Assembly (NCBI GenBank): GCA_017848125.1
Contig: JAGAJY010000308.1
Span: forward strand, 1 to 36,614
From: Oscillospiraceae bacterium
GTDB taxonomy: Bacteria > Bacillota > Clostridia > Oscillospirales > Ruminococcaceae
Reading direction: 5' to 3'
Length of the DNA stretch: 36,614 bases
This document shows, piece by piece, positions 24,846 through 33,759 of the stretch. Below the pieces are notes generated by a model that saw nothing but the letters and a program-made list of their open reading frames with translations, was not told the origin of the DNA and searched no databases. A program made the translations under genes and the position numbers. The first letter of the stretch is position 1; every line of letters begins with the position of its first letter.

Positions 24846-25496
24846 ATGAAAAAGATTACTGCAATGCTTATAGCATTAACAATGGCTGCACTTACTCTTA
24901 CAGGTTGTTCAAGTGATGAAGGCTCATCCTCTGTTACAGAGCAGAATGTAAGTGGTCTTTCTTCTGAGAACGAAACATTTGTAACTACTTCCACCACAGA
25001 AGAAGTTACAGAAGAAAGTACGGAAGAAGATAACTCGCTTATCACAGCAGATACAAGAGAAGAACTTGCAAAAGGCTTGCTTGAAGCTATCTGCGCAAGT
25101 GATAAGGATACTGTAGGAAGATACGGATTTTCAAATAAAGCCTATAATTTAATGCAAGATATATTGCTTGAAAGCAAGGAAAAAGCAGGGCTGAATTCTT
25201 CCGATGAAGTTATAAGTGCCGATTTTAATATATATCTTCACAGTAAATTTGATGGCTCAAATTATCACAAAGTGGATTCAGAATACAACGATGTATATGT
25301 TGTTATTATATCTGAAAAGCTTTCATCCCTTGAGCTTAAATTTACGATATTATATGATGACGAATTAGAGAAGTACATATTTAAGAGTTCTGAAAGAGTT
25401 GGAGAATCAGCCGACGAAGGATTCTCAAGTAAATATGAAACAATTTATGATTATCATTATGATAAATTTACTCAAGCTGATATTATGCCATTATAA
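24846..25496 (+). CDS. Secreted lipoprotein of unknown function
   Basis: ATG 24846 lies 8 nt after AGAAAGGA, and an earlier in-frame ATG is inside the palindrome. The 216-residue protein has a type II signal peptide with lipobox LTGC, giving lipidated Cys21. A Ser/Thr/Glu linker (about 22-62) leads to a compact domain (about 65-210) with helices and strands (EELAKGLLEAICASDKDTVGRY, LELKFTILYDDELEKYIF). It would sit on the outer face of the membrane. Element-encoded lipoproteins often act in surface exclusion or cell contact, but nothing here proves that. It is the first gene after two strong promoters. Confidence 0.72.
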   Translation: MKKITAMLIALTMAALTLTGCSSDEGSSSVTEQNVSGLSSENETFVTTSTTEEVTEESTEEDNSLITADTREELAKGLLEAICASDKDTVGRYGFSNKAYNLMQDILLESKEKAGLNSSDEVISADFNIYLHSKFDGSNYHKVDSEYNDVYVVIISEKLSSLELKFTILYDDELEKYIFKSSERVGESADEGFSSKYETIYDYHYDKFTQADIMPL

Positions 25497-25517
25497 TCAA
25501 TAAGAAAGGAATAAAAA

Positions 25518-25844
25518 ATGGAAGAAAATCTTACTATAAATCTTATCCCCGTAAACTCATTTGTGTTTGCTCTCCCCGACCTTGAAGAACAGGTCATTGA
25601 AGTAAACGTAAACTATACAAGAGATAACGAAGGTCATATAAATTCTGAAGCGTGGCTTCATTCATCAGAACACAAAGCTATGATGTTCCTTGCGGATATC
25701 TGTTCCTTTGCAGACAATGGACAGACAGAGGACGAAATAGAGGACAGATTGCTCTCCTACTACAACAACAGCGAAATTTTCGTTGAAAGCGTAAGAGCAC
25801 TCATTAACGAACAGCTTGAATATTTCAGTATTGACGAAGAATAA
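25518..25844 (+). CDS. Small acidic protein upstream of the helicase/methylase
   Basis: This 108-residue, strongly acidic protein has ATG 25518 with AGAAAGGA 8 nt upstream. The first half is predicted strand-rich (NLIPVNSFVFALPDLEEQVIEVNVNY). The second half is helical (SEHKAMMFLADICSF ... VESVRALINEQLEYF). There is no signal peptide. It is 13 bp before the giant LtrC-like gene and on the same transcript. I do not recognise the family. A small partner of the downstream protein is possible from context only. Confidence 0.55.
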   Translation: MEENLTINLIPVNSFVFALPDLEEQVIEVNVNYTRDNEGHINSEAWLHSSEHKAMMFLADICSFADNGQTEDEIEDRLLSYYNNSEIFVESVRALINEQLEYFSIDEE

Positions 25845-25857
25845 AGGAGTGCGCTGA

Positions 25858-28800
25858 ATGACAAAACTTGACCAATTTACAGAGCTTGCCCGACAAAGTT
25901 CCCAGAGCTTGTGGCAAGATAAGGAATATTATTTATCGTTCCTCCGAACTGCGGCGCAGATGTATAAGTATGAGTTTCAAGACCAACTGCTTATACACGC
26001 TCAGAATCCCAATGCAACAGCTTGTGCCGAGTATGATTTCTGGAACGATGAAAACAAGATGAACAGATTTATCAAGCGTGGCAGCAAGGGTATTGCCCTT
26101 CTCGATAGGAGTGGAGAACGCCCCCGTCTGCGTTATGTATATGACGTAGCTCAGACAGGCAGACGTGATGAACGTTCCAAAGACCCTTATCTGTGGGAAG
26201 CAACAGAAAATAATCGTCAGATGATTATTGATGTTCTCGGCTCTAACGCTGAACACCTTGATACTGCTATTCTTGAAAAAGCTCACGAGCTCGCACAGGA
26301 ATACGCAGACGATTATACAGATATGCTGTATAATGGATATGCAGAAAACACCTTCCTCGAAGAACTGGACGAGCTTAATGCCCGGACAGACTTTGCGGAA
26401 GTCCTTGAAAACAGTATCGCATACGCTATGCTCTCACGTTGCGGATATGACCCTGACTTGTATTTCGATGATTATGATTTTGCAAAGCTGTATGAGTTCA
26501 ACAGTATCAGCGCAATGTCAATCCTCGGAACGGCGGTAAGCGATATTACAGAGGTTGCATTAAGAAGCATAGAAAGAGTTATCAAAGCTGAAAGGAGCAT
26601 TGAAAATGAGCGAAGCAGCATTACCCAAGACAATGACGGAGAACGGAATCAATTACATTCTGGACGAGGAAACAGGGACATATCTTCCCGACCTCAAGCT
26701 GACGGAAACGGAGGAACAGCCGATAGGCAAGTTCGGACAAATGCGGCTGACATATCTGAAGGAACACCGCAATCCGATATATCAAGCGATGTGTCTGGAG
26801 GGAACGCTGTATCCTCATCTGAGAGAGATAGAGCGGACAGCACAGAAGCGGTTAGCGATAATGCTTCCCGAAATGATGAAATCGGAAGGCGTGACGGAGG
26901 AACTGAAAGCGGCCGACCAGATGAAGTGGGTGGGCTTGATGAACAACATTCAGAAATCAGCGGAGGAAATAATTCAGAACGAGCTGATTTACGCATAAAC
27001 GATAACGAACAGGCAGTACCGGACGGTGCTGCCTTTCCTGTTTCCGAAGAAACTGTCCTCGGTATTATTAATCACTATGACGAAATGAATGTCACAAAAC
27101 AGGAAGTCCTTGAGATATTCCTTGAAAGCGATGATAATAACCGCCGTGCAGAATTTATGAAAGCTGCATACGGTCACAGAGCCGTAGAATTTGAGCTTGA
27201 CGGCGTACCTGTGGGATATAAGAAGTTTGGTGACGGTCTTGAAATATGGGAAAACGCTCCCGAAAACAATGTTAAGCTCTCTTGGGATACCGTACAGGAG
27301 CTTACAGCAAGTCTTATTGACAGACACGAATTTATCGAAGCCCCCGAATATTTTGACATCGAGCCTGTAATAGAAGCCGCAGGCGGTTACGATGAGCAGC
27401 GACAGCTCTCATTGTTCGATGATGATATTGACTTACCGGAGCCGACCTCTCCTACAAGAATGACAGCCCAAACCGTTACATCAGAAATGATTGACGATTT
27501 TCTGCGCACAGGCTCAAAGGAACACAACAGCCTTGAACGTATCGTTTCACAATTCCAGATTGATAAATCCGTTCCTGAGAGGGCGGATTTTTTGCGTAAG
27601 GAGTTCGGAACTAACGCTACAGGTCTGAACTATGTCAGCGCCGATGAAACGGAACAAGCAAAAAATGCTATACAGTATAACAATAATGGTTTTGTTATCG
27701 GCATTGGTGATAAAGCAAACAATAATACAAGTGTATCAGTATCTTGGGAACAGGCAGCAGAAAGAATTTCCGAGCTTCTCCAAAGTGGTGAATACTGTTC
27801 GCAGGACATTATTGACCGTGCTCATTCCAATTCCATAAAGGAATTATCCGAAAAGTTGTGGTATCTGCACCAAGATGTAGAAGTGGAATATTTTATTCCC
27901 GACTACTTCTTTACAGGCGGTTTTGATGTAAGCACATCTAAAATAGCCGAAGCTCTGCAAGGCGAAAAGCCTGTGCAGGAAATGATTGACGGAATGACAG
28001 ACCTTATCAAGCAGTATGAAGCTGACAGAGATGTGCTGCGTTTCCATTTTCATAATCTTCCTGCTATGCTGCAATCCCTCAAGGATTTACAGCTTGAACG
28101 CACAGAGTTCAAGGCAAAGGAAGGCTATGACTTCACTCCCGATGTTTTCATCACAGAAGATGAAAAGGATATCGTACTTTCCAATAAAGCTTTTTGGTTT
28201 AAAAACGACGTTTCGGAGTTCTTCAAGCAGCCGCATACCGACAAGGAAAAGGCTGATTATCTGAAGAATAAATACGGTATCGGCGGCAGCTCTGTTTCGG
28301 GTGGTCATACAAGCTATGACAGCAAGGGCTTTATATATGAAAGAGGTCAATACGGAAATCCTACTGCTTCAGTAAAGATGAGTTGGAGCGATGTTGCAAA
28401 ACGTGTTGAACGGCTCATCGACGAGGATAAGTATATCTCAAGAGAAGAAATTGACAAGGAAATTTCCCGTGCAAGAAAGGTTGTGGACAATCCGGACACA
28501 CACCTTGATAGTGATGTTGAGTATTGCGAAAGATTCCTCAGAAGTCAAGGAGCAATGCCGCAGAAAACAGTAACAATCACTTGCGAGTGGAGCGAAAGCT
28601 CTGTTTTTGAAGAAGGAAAGACATATACTGTTGCAGAGTTCGACAGGATTATGGCAGAAGCCGACAGTATCCGACACGGCGGCAAAAAAGAAGGTCTTGA
28701 AAAGTACGGCTCTTATGAAGCTTGGGAAGCACAGGACGAAGAAAGCTTCTATAAATACGCAGGATATGACAAAACAAAGTTTATAGTCAATCTCCCCAAT

Positions 28801-31800
28801 GGTGACAGCGTAACGGAAAGACAGGATATAGGCGACGGTTACGGCGGTGTTATAGACTTTTTCCGACAGTTTTCTTCATTACAGCAGTACGTCCCGATAC
28901 TTGAAGCACAGCGTGATATGGACAATCTTATCCGGGAGCGTGACGAGCTTCAAGCAATTCACAATGAAATTGAAAAAGAACGTGCGGCAGAAATTATTGA
29001 GTTCAGTTCATCTATTACCGAAATCGACAGCGAAACAGCCGCAGGAATGATTTCTGACGGTGGTTTTGAGGTTTATAACAAGGACTCTGTTCTTGTAGAT
29101 ATTGATTATATCATCGACAACAACGAACAGACATTCAAGGCTGCTGCCGAAGATGTAGAAGTGTTTGCAAAGCGTGATGAAATCGCTTTAAAGATGGATG
29201 ATATATCTTCCGCTTATGAATTCACTCCTCACGAAGAAGGAGAGCCTTTCCACCTTGACCTTATGCGTTTTGCCAACAATTCATATTATTATGATTGGGA
29301 TAGCTTCCAACAGGGCAAGAACGTATATCAGAATGTAATGATAGCTCTCCGGGATAATAACCTTGATGTTCTGCACGAATATCTTGACGAAGTATGCAAC
29401 GTTGAAAACGGAACTGAGTTTGAAGATATGGCAAATGAGGTTATAGAACTACTTGACAGCTATGCTGACAAGTATGTTCAGAAAGAGCTTACCGACAAAG
29501 AAAAGGAATTCCTTGCATTGAGTGGCACGGAATTTATTACAAAGGGTGTACTGTCTTGGGACGAAGTAGAAAGTCTTTCATATATTTTCTTTGAAGATGG
29601 ATACACCGAAAAGTACACTCCAAGTGAAAAATCTTCATATGGTATTGGGCTTAAAGAAGTCGAAGCATACAGCCTTGCAGAACGTTACAGAAACGGCGAA
29701 GATATAAGTCGTGAATTTGTAACTGCTCTCATCGGAGAAGATGGCGAGCGAGGAACAGAAGCTCTGCACGGTGTCAACGGAGCTTATAGTCTTGAAGATT
29801 ATATTCTGAAATACACAGACAATACCGTTATTGCAACCTACGGCAATGCCGTTCACGAAGTAACATACGCAGAAATAGCAAATTTCTTCCTTGACCGTAT
29901 GGAAAATGAATATCGTGATATTCAGAAAGCACGGGCCGAGGAAGAAATCACAGTAAATGCACCCGAAAAGACATATCCCGAAATTACAAAGGATATGTAC
30001 CGTATCGAAAACGCAGATATTCTTGTCATTCCCCAAAAAGGTAGTATTGCAAAAGTTGAGATTGAAGCCACAGACGAGCTTATCGCACGTCTGGCTGATA
30101 ACGGCTTAGTTCCGTTGCCGTCAACAGAAACAATCCGTGTCCTTTTCAATACGGACGGTGGTAACTGGAACAAGATAGTTCTCCCGGATAAATTCGGTAA
30201 TATGTACAACAATATTGATATTGAGGACATATTAACTCCCTCTGAGCTGTCAACAGCGTATGAAGTCGCACGTCTGGTAATCAGCGGTGAATATCTTGAA
30301 CAGAAAGAAAATTCGCCATTGGCGAATGAAGAAGCTGAGGAAATCGACGATAACGAATATCAGCTGAAGGTCGGTGATAAAATCGAGCTTGATGACGGTC
30401 TGTTTGAAATAACAGAAATATCCGACAGCATAGATGATGTGAAATATCAGCTTCGTGACCTCAACAGCATTTACCCTATCTTCCGTGTAATCTATGAAAC
30501 AGAGCTTTACGAAAAGGGCTTTGCTCTTGCAGAAGAAGCTCAGCCCCTTGAGCCTGTACGTTCTGCGCCGAACATTTCCAATGTTCCCGAAATCAGCACA
30601 GCAAGTGCAGAAAAGCACAATTACACGATAACCGATGAAGCGTTAGGCACAGGCGGCGCAAAAACTAAATTCAAGAATAATGTAGCCGCTATAAGGTTGC
30701 TGAATGAGCTTGAATTTGAAAAAAGACTTGCCACTCCCGAAGAACAGGAAGTTCTTGCAAAGTATGTCGGTTGGGGCGGTCTGTCACAAGCGTTTGACGA
30801 GAATAACAGCGCTTGGTCAGAGGAATTTATGGAGTTATACACTCTGCTCTCCCCAGATGAATACGAAAGTGCAAGAGCTTCTACGCTCAACGCACACTAT
30901 ACTTCCCCTACCGTCATTAACGCTATTTACGAAGGTCTTTCCAATATGGGCTTTAAGGGCGGCAACGTGCTTGAGCCTGCAATGGGTGTAGGTAATTTCT
31001 TTGGAGTTATGCCCGAAGAAATGAGAAACAGTAAGCTCTACGGCGTGGAGCTTGACGAAATATCGGGTAGAATTGCAAAGCAATTATATCAGAATGCCAA
31101 AATTCAAGTAACAGGTTTTGAAAAGACCGCATATCCCGATAATTTCTTTGATGTTGCAATAGGAAACGTACCCTTCGGACAGTATAAGCTGTCTGAAAAG
31201 CGTTATGACAAGCTCAATCTTAATATTCACGACCATTTCTTCGCAAAGAGCCTTGATAAAGTCCGTGCAGGCGGTGTTGTTGCGTTTGTAACCTCAAAGG
31301 GTACGCTTGACAAAGCAAATCCGCAGTTCCGTAAGTATCTGGCACAGAGAGCCGAGCTTGTCGGCGCTATTCGTTTACCGAATACTGCGTTTAAGGATAA
31401 TGCAGGAACAGAGGTTACTTCTGATATTATATTCCTTCAGAAGCGTGACAAAATGGTGGATATAGAGCCGGAATGGGTACACCTCGGCAAGACAGCGGAC
31501 GGAGTACCTGTCAATAAGTATTTTGAAGAACACCCGGAAATGATACTCGGAGAAATGAAACAGGGTGTAGAGTTCAGCTTATACGGTAATGCCGAAGAAA
31601 CAGCTTGCGTTGCCGCAGAGGGTGCAGACCTCAAGGAACAGCTGAAAGAAGCTATTAAGAATATTCAAGGCATTATCCCGGAAATGGAAGCCCCCGACAT
31701 CGAGGACGGCAAAACCGCCGAAGCTCTCCCGGCAGACCCGAATGTTCAGAACTATTCCTTCGCTGTTGTAGATGATAAGATTTATTATCGTGAAAACAGT

Positions 31801-33759
31801 GTTATGTTCCTTCAGAACTTACCGAAAGCCACAGAGGACCGTATAAAGGGAATGTGTGAGCTTCGTGATTGTGTCCGCACTCTCATTGATTATCAGTTAA
31901 ACGAGTACAGCGATTTTGAGATAAGAGAGCAACAGGCACGGCTCAATACGCTGTATGACGATTTCAGCAAGAAATACGGCTTAATCAACAGCACAGCCAA
32001 TGAAAGAGCGTTCAGAGATGATAACGCATATCATCTGCTTTCATCACTTGAAATTCTTGATGAGGACGGTAAGCTTCAGCGTAAAGCTGATATGTTTACA
32101 AAGCGTACTATCAAGCAGCGCACACAGGTTACAAGTGTTGATACAGCTTCCGAAGCTCTCGCCGTTTCAATCGGTGAGAAAGCCGGAATTGATATGCCGT
32201 TTATGCAGCAGCTCACAGGCAAGACAGAAGAACAGCTGTATAACGACCTCAAGGGTGTTATCTTCCTCAATCCTATGCACAGTGACTTGATGAGTCAGCC
32301 GAAATATGTTACGGCAGATGAATATCTGTCTGGCAATATCCGTGAGAAGCTCGCAATAGCCAAAAATGCAGCCGCAGCTTTCCCAGAACTGGATTATTCC
32401 CGTAATATACAGGCGCTTGAACAGGTTATGCCAACAGAACTGCAAGCACACGAAATTGATGTACGTCTGGGTGCAACGTGGATTGACCCCAAGTATATTG
32501 AACAATTTGTGTTTGAACTGCTCCATACACCTGTCTATGTTCAATCCAACATTGATGTGAATTTTTCAAAATACACATCGGAATGGAACATCAAGGGCAA
32601 GAGTGAGGACAGAAATAACGTAATGGTCGATATGACCTACGGCACATCCCGTAAAAATGCTTATAGCATTATCGAAGATACATTAAATCTCCGAGATGCA
32701 AGAGTATATGACAGAGTCGATAATCCCGACGGAACTACAAAATCCGTACTCAATCAAAAGGAAACTACTCTTGCACAGCAGAAACAGGAAGCTATCAAGG
32801 AAGCGTTCAAGGACTGGATATTCAAAGACCCGGAACGCCGTGAAACGCTTGTAAAGCAGTACAATGAGAAATTTAACAGCACTCGCCCCCGTGAGTATGA
32901 CGGAAGTCATCTTACATTTTCGGGAATGTCCCCGGAAATACAGCTGCGTGAGCACCAAGTGAACGCAATAGCTCATACGATTTATGGCGGTAATACTCTG
33001 CTTGCTCATCAAGTAGGCGCAGGAAAGACCTTTGAAATGGTTGCTTCAGCAATGGAAAGTAAAAGGCTCGGTTTATGCAATAAATCTATGTTCGTAGTTC
33101 CCAATCATCTGACAGAGCAGATGGGCGCAGAATTCTTACGTCTGTATCCTTCAGCAAATATTCTTGTAGCTACAAAGAAAGACTTTGAAGCGAAAAATCG
33201 AAAGCGTTTGTGTGCAAAAATTGCCACAGGCGATTACGATGCAGTTATCATCGGTCATTCACAGCTTGAGAAAATCCCAATTTCCCCGGAACGTGAAGAA
33301 CGGATGATTAAAAATCAAATCAATGAAATAGTTGAGGGTATCAAGGAGCTTAAATCACACAATTACAGGGGAAGTAACGATTTCAGCGTAAAGCAGCTTG
33401 AAAAGACCAAGAAATCCCTTGAAGCACGTTTAAAGAAGCTCATTGAAAGCCCTAAAAGGGATAATGTAGTAACCTTTGAACAGCTCGGCATTGATAAGCT
33501 GTATGTCGATGAAGCGCACTCATTCAAAAATCTGTATTTATATACGAAAATGCGTAATGTCGCAGGAATACAGCAGACAGAAGCACAGAAGTCATCAGAC
33601 TTGTATATGAAGTGTCAGTATCTTGATGAGATAACAGGCGGCAAAGGCATTGTCTTTGCCACAGGTACGCCCGTAATCACACCTTACCAACACTCAAATA
33701 CTAAATTTAATATCAATACCCGTTTCATCGGAAATCGTCACAACCTCAATCATCGTTAA
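25858..33759 (+). CDS. Giant polyvalent protein (LtrC-like, LPD repeats, N6-methylase, SNF2-type helicase), truncated by insertion
   Basis: ATG 25858 follows AAAGGAG. The 2633-residue frame begins with an LtrC/ArdC-N-like domain (about 1-110). A low-complexity linker (about 245-385) is dual-coding with a TnpV gene. Three related LPD repeats follow (about 390-500, 545-650, 760-885), each with a YG core and lSWxxVxxRI. An LPD25-like part lies near 905-1020. The N6-adenine methylase has motif I LEPAMGVGNFFG (about 1703-1714) and NVPFG (about 1769). The helicase has HQVGAGKT (about 2379-2386), DEAH (about 2550) and TGTPV (2602-2606). From residue 2607 the sequence is foreign: an inserted element begins, and the helicase C-terminal domain is lost. 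It probably modifies and protects element DNA; the helicase is likely inactive here. Confidence 0.88.
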   Translation: MTKLDQFTELARQSSQSLWQDKEYYLSFLRTAAQMYKYEFQDQLLIHAQNPNATACAEYDFWNDENKMNRFIKRGSKGIALLDRSGERPRLRYVYDVAQTGRRDERSKDPYLWEATENNRQMIIDVLGSNAEHLDTAILEKAHELAQEYADDYTDMLYNGYAENTFLEELDELNARTDFAEVLENSIAYAMLSRCGYDPDLYFDDYDFAKLYEFNSISAMSILGTAVSDITEVALRSIERVIKAERSIENERSSITQDNDGERNQLHSGRGNRDISSRPQADGNGGTADRQVRTNAADISEGTPQSDISSDVSGGNAVSSSERDRADSTEAVSDNASRNDEIGRRDGGTESGRPDEVGGLDEQHSEISGGNNSERADLRINDNEQAVPDGAAFPVSEETVLGIINHYDEMNVTKQEVLEIFLESDDNNRRAEFMKAAYGHRAVEFELDGVPVGYKKFGDGLEIWENAPENNVKLSWDTVQELTASLIDRHEFIEAPEYFDIEPVIEAAGGYDEQRQLSLFDDDIDLPEPTSPTRMTAQTVTSEMIDDFLRTGSKEHNSLERIVSQFQIDKSVPERADFLRKEFGTNATGLNYVSADETEQAKNAIQYNNNGFVIGIGDKANNNTSVSVSWEQAAERISELLQSGEYCSQDIIDRAHSNSIKELSEKLWYLHQDVEVEYFIPDYFFTGGFDVSTSKIAEALQGEKPVQEMIDGMTDLIKQYEADRDVLRFHFHNLPAMLQSLKDLQLERTEFKAKEGYDFTPDVFITEDEKDIVLSNKAFWFKNDVSEFFKQPHTDKEKADYLKNKYGIGGSSVSGGHTSYDSKGFIYERGQYGNPTASVKMSWSDVAKRVERLIDEDKYISREEIDKEISRARKVVDNPDTHLDSDVEYCERFLRSQGAMPQKTVTITCEWSESSVFEEGKTYTVAEFDRIMAEADSIRHGGKKEGLEKYGSYEAWEAQDEESFYKYAGYDKTKFIVNLPNGDSVTERQDIGDGYGGVIDFFRQFSSLQQYVPILEAQRDMDNLIRERDELQAIHNEIEKERAAEIIEFSSSITEIDSETAAGMISDGGFEVYNKDSVLVDIDYIIDNNEQTFKAAAEDVEVFAKRDEIALKMDDISSAYEFTPHEEGEPFHLDLMRFANNSYYYDWDSFQQGKNVYQNVMIALRDNNLDVLHEYLDEVCNVENGTEFEDMANEVIELLDSYADKYVQKELTDKEKEFLALSGTEFITKGVLSWDEVESLSYIFFEDGYTEKYTPSEKSSYGIGLKEVEAYSLAERYRNGEDISREFVTALIGEDGERGTEALHGVNGAYSLEDYILKYTDNTVIATYGNAVHEVTYAEIANFFLDRMENEYRDIQKARAEEEITVNAPEKTYPEITKDMYRIENADILVIPQKGSIAKVEIEATDELIARLADNGLVPLPSTETIRVLFNTDGGNWNKIVLPDKFGNMYNNIDIEDILTPSELSTAYEVARLVISGEYLEQKENSPLANEEAEEIDDNEYQLKVGDKIELDDGLFEITEISDSIDDVKYQLRDLNSIYPIFRVIYETELYEKGFALAEEAQPLEPVRSAPNISNVPEISTASAEKHNYTITDEALGTGGAKTKFKNNVAAIRLLNELEFEKRLATPEEQEVLAKYVGWGGLSQAFDENNSAWSEEFMELYTLLSPDEYESARASTLNAHYTSPTVINAIYEGLSNMGFKGGNVLEPAMGVGNFFGVMPEEMRNSKLYGVELDEISGRIAKQLYQNAKIQVTGFEKTAYPDNFFDVAIGNVPFGQYKLSEKRYDKLNLNIHDHFFAKSLDKVRAGGVVAFVTSKGTLDKANPQFRKYLAQRAELVGAIRLPNTAFKDNAGTEVTSDIIFLQKRDKMVDIEPEWVHLGKTADGVPVNKYFEEHPEMILGEMKQGVEFSLYGNAEETACVAAEGADLKEQLKEAIKNIQGIIPEMEAPDIEDGKTAEALPADPNVQNYSFAVVDDKIYYRENSVMFLQNLPKATEDRIKGMCELRDCVRTLIDYQLNEYSDFEIREQQARLNTLYDDFSKKYGLINSTANERAFRDDNAYHLLSSLEILDEDGKLQRKADMFTKRTIKQRTQVTSVDTASEALAVSIGEKAGIDMPFMQQLTGKTEEQLYNDLKGVIFLNPMHSDLMSQPKYVTADEYLSGNIREKLAIAKNAAAAFPELDYSRNIQALEQVMPTELQAHEIDVRLGATWIDPKYIEQFVFELLHTPVYVQSNIDVNFSKYTSEWNIKGKSEDRNNVMVDMTYGTSRKNAYSIIEDTLNLRDARVYDRVDNPDGTTKSVLNQKETTLAQQKQEAIKEAFKDWIFKDPERRETLVKQYNEKFNSTRPREYDGSHLTFSGMSPEIQLREHQVNAIAHTIYGGNTLLAHQVGAGKTFEMVASAMESKRLGLCNKSMFVVPNHLTEQMGAEFLRLYPSANILVATKKDFEAKNRKRLCAKIATGDYDAVIIGHSQLEKIPISPEREERMIKNQINEIVEGIKELKSHNYRGSNDFSVKQLEKTKKSLEARLKKLIESPKRDNVVTFEQLGIDKLYVDEAHSFKNLYLYTKMRNVAGIQQTEAQKSSDLYMKCQYLDEITGGKGIVFATGTPVITPYQHSNTKFNINTRFIGNRHNLNHR
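26606..26998 (+). CDS. TnpV family protein, fully nested in the giant gene in another frame
   Basis: The ATG at 26606 has a perfect AAAGGAG (26591-26597) 8 nt upstream, inside the coding region of the giant gene. The 130-residue product matches the TnpV pattern: NYILDEETGTYLPDLKL, then PIGKFGQMRLTYLKEHR, YQAMCLEGTLYPHLREIE and ELKAADQMKWVGLMNNIQKSAEEII. It ends at TAA 26996. The host frame over the same bases is a repetitive Ser/Gly/Asp/Arg linker with no conserved look, as expected if that frame is the overprinted one. TnpV's biochemical role is unknown; it is common on Tn4451-like and conjugative elements. Confidence 0.82.
   Translation: MSEAALPKTMTENGINYILDEETGTYLPDLKLTETEEQPIGKFGQMRLTYLKEHRNPIYQAMCLEGTLYPHLREIERTAQKRLAIMLPEMMKSEGVTEELKAADQMKWVGLMNNIQKSAEEIIQNELIYA
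30311..30327. repeat. Dispersed 17-bp palindrome inside the giant gene, copy 9
   Basis: ATTCGCCATTGGCGAAT, the inverse orientation of the A-centred type, lies within codons for ENSPLANEEA. This falls in an acidic linker between two domains. It is the only copy inside a large coding region and has no ribosome binding site after it. Confidence 0.8.

Noticed and set aside
26694..26996. Minus-strand ORF across the dual-coding region
   Set aside because: The plus-strand TnpV frame explains the open frames here. The minus frame has no ribosome binding site and low-complexity Ser/Pro content.
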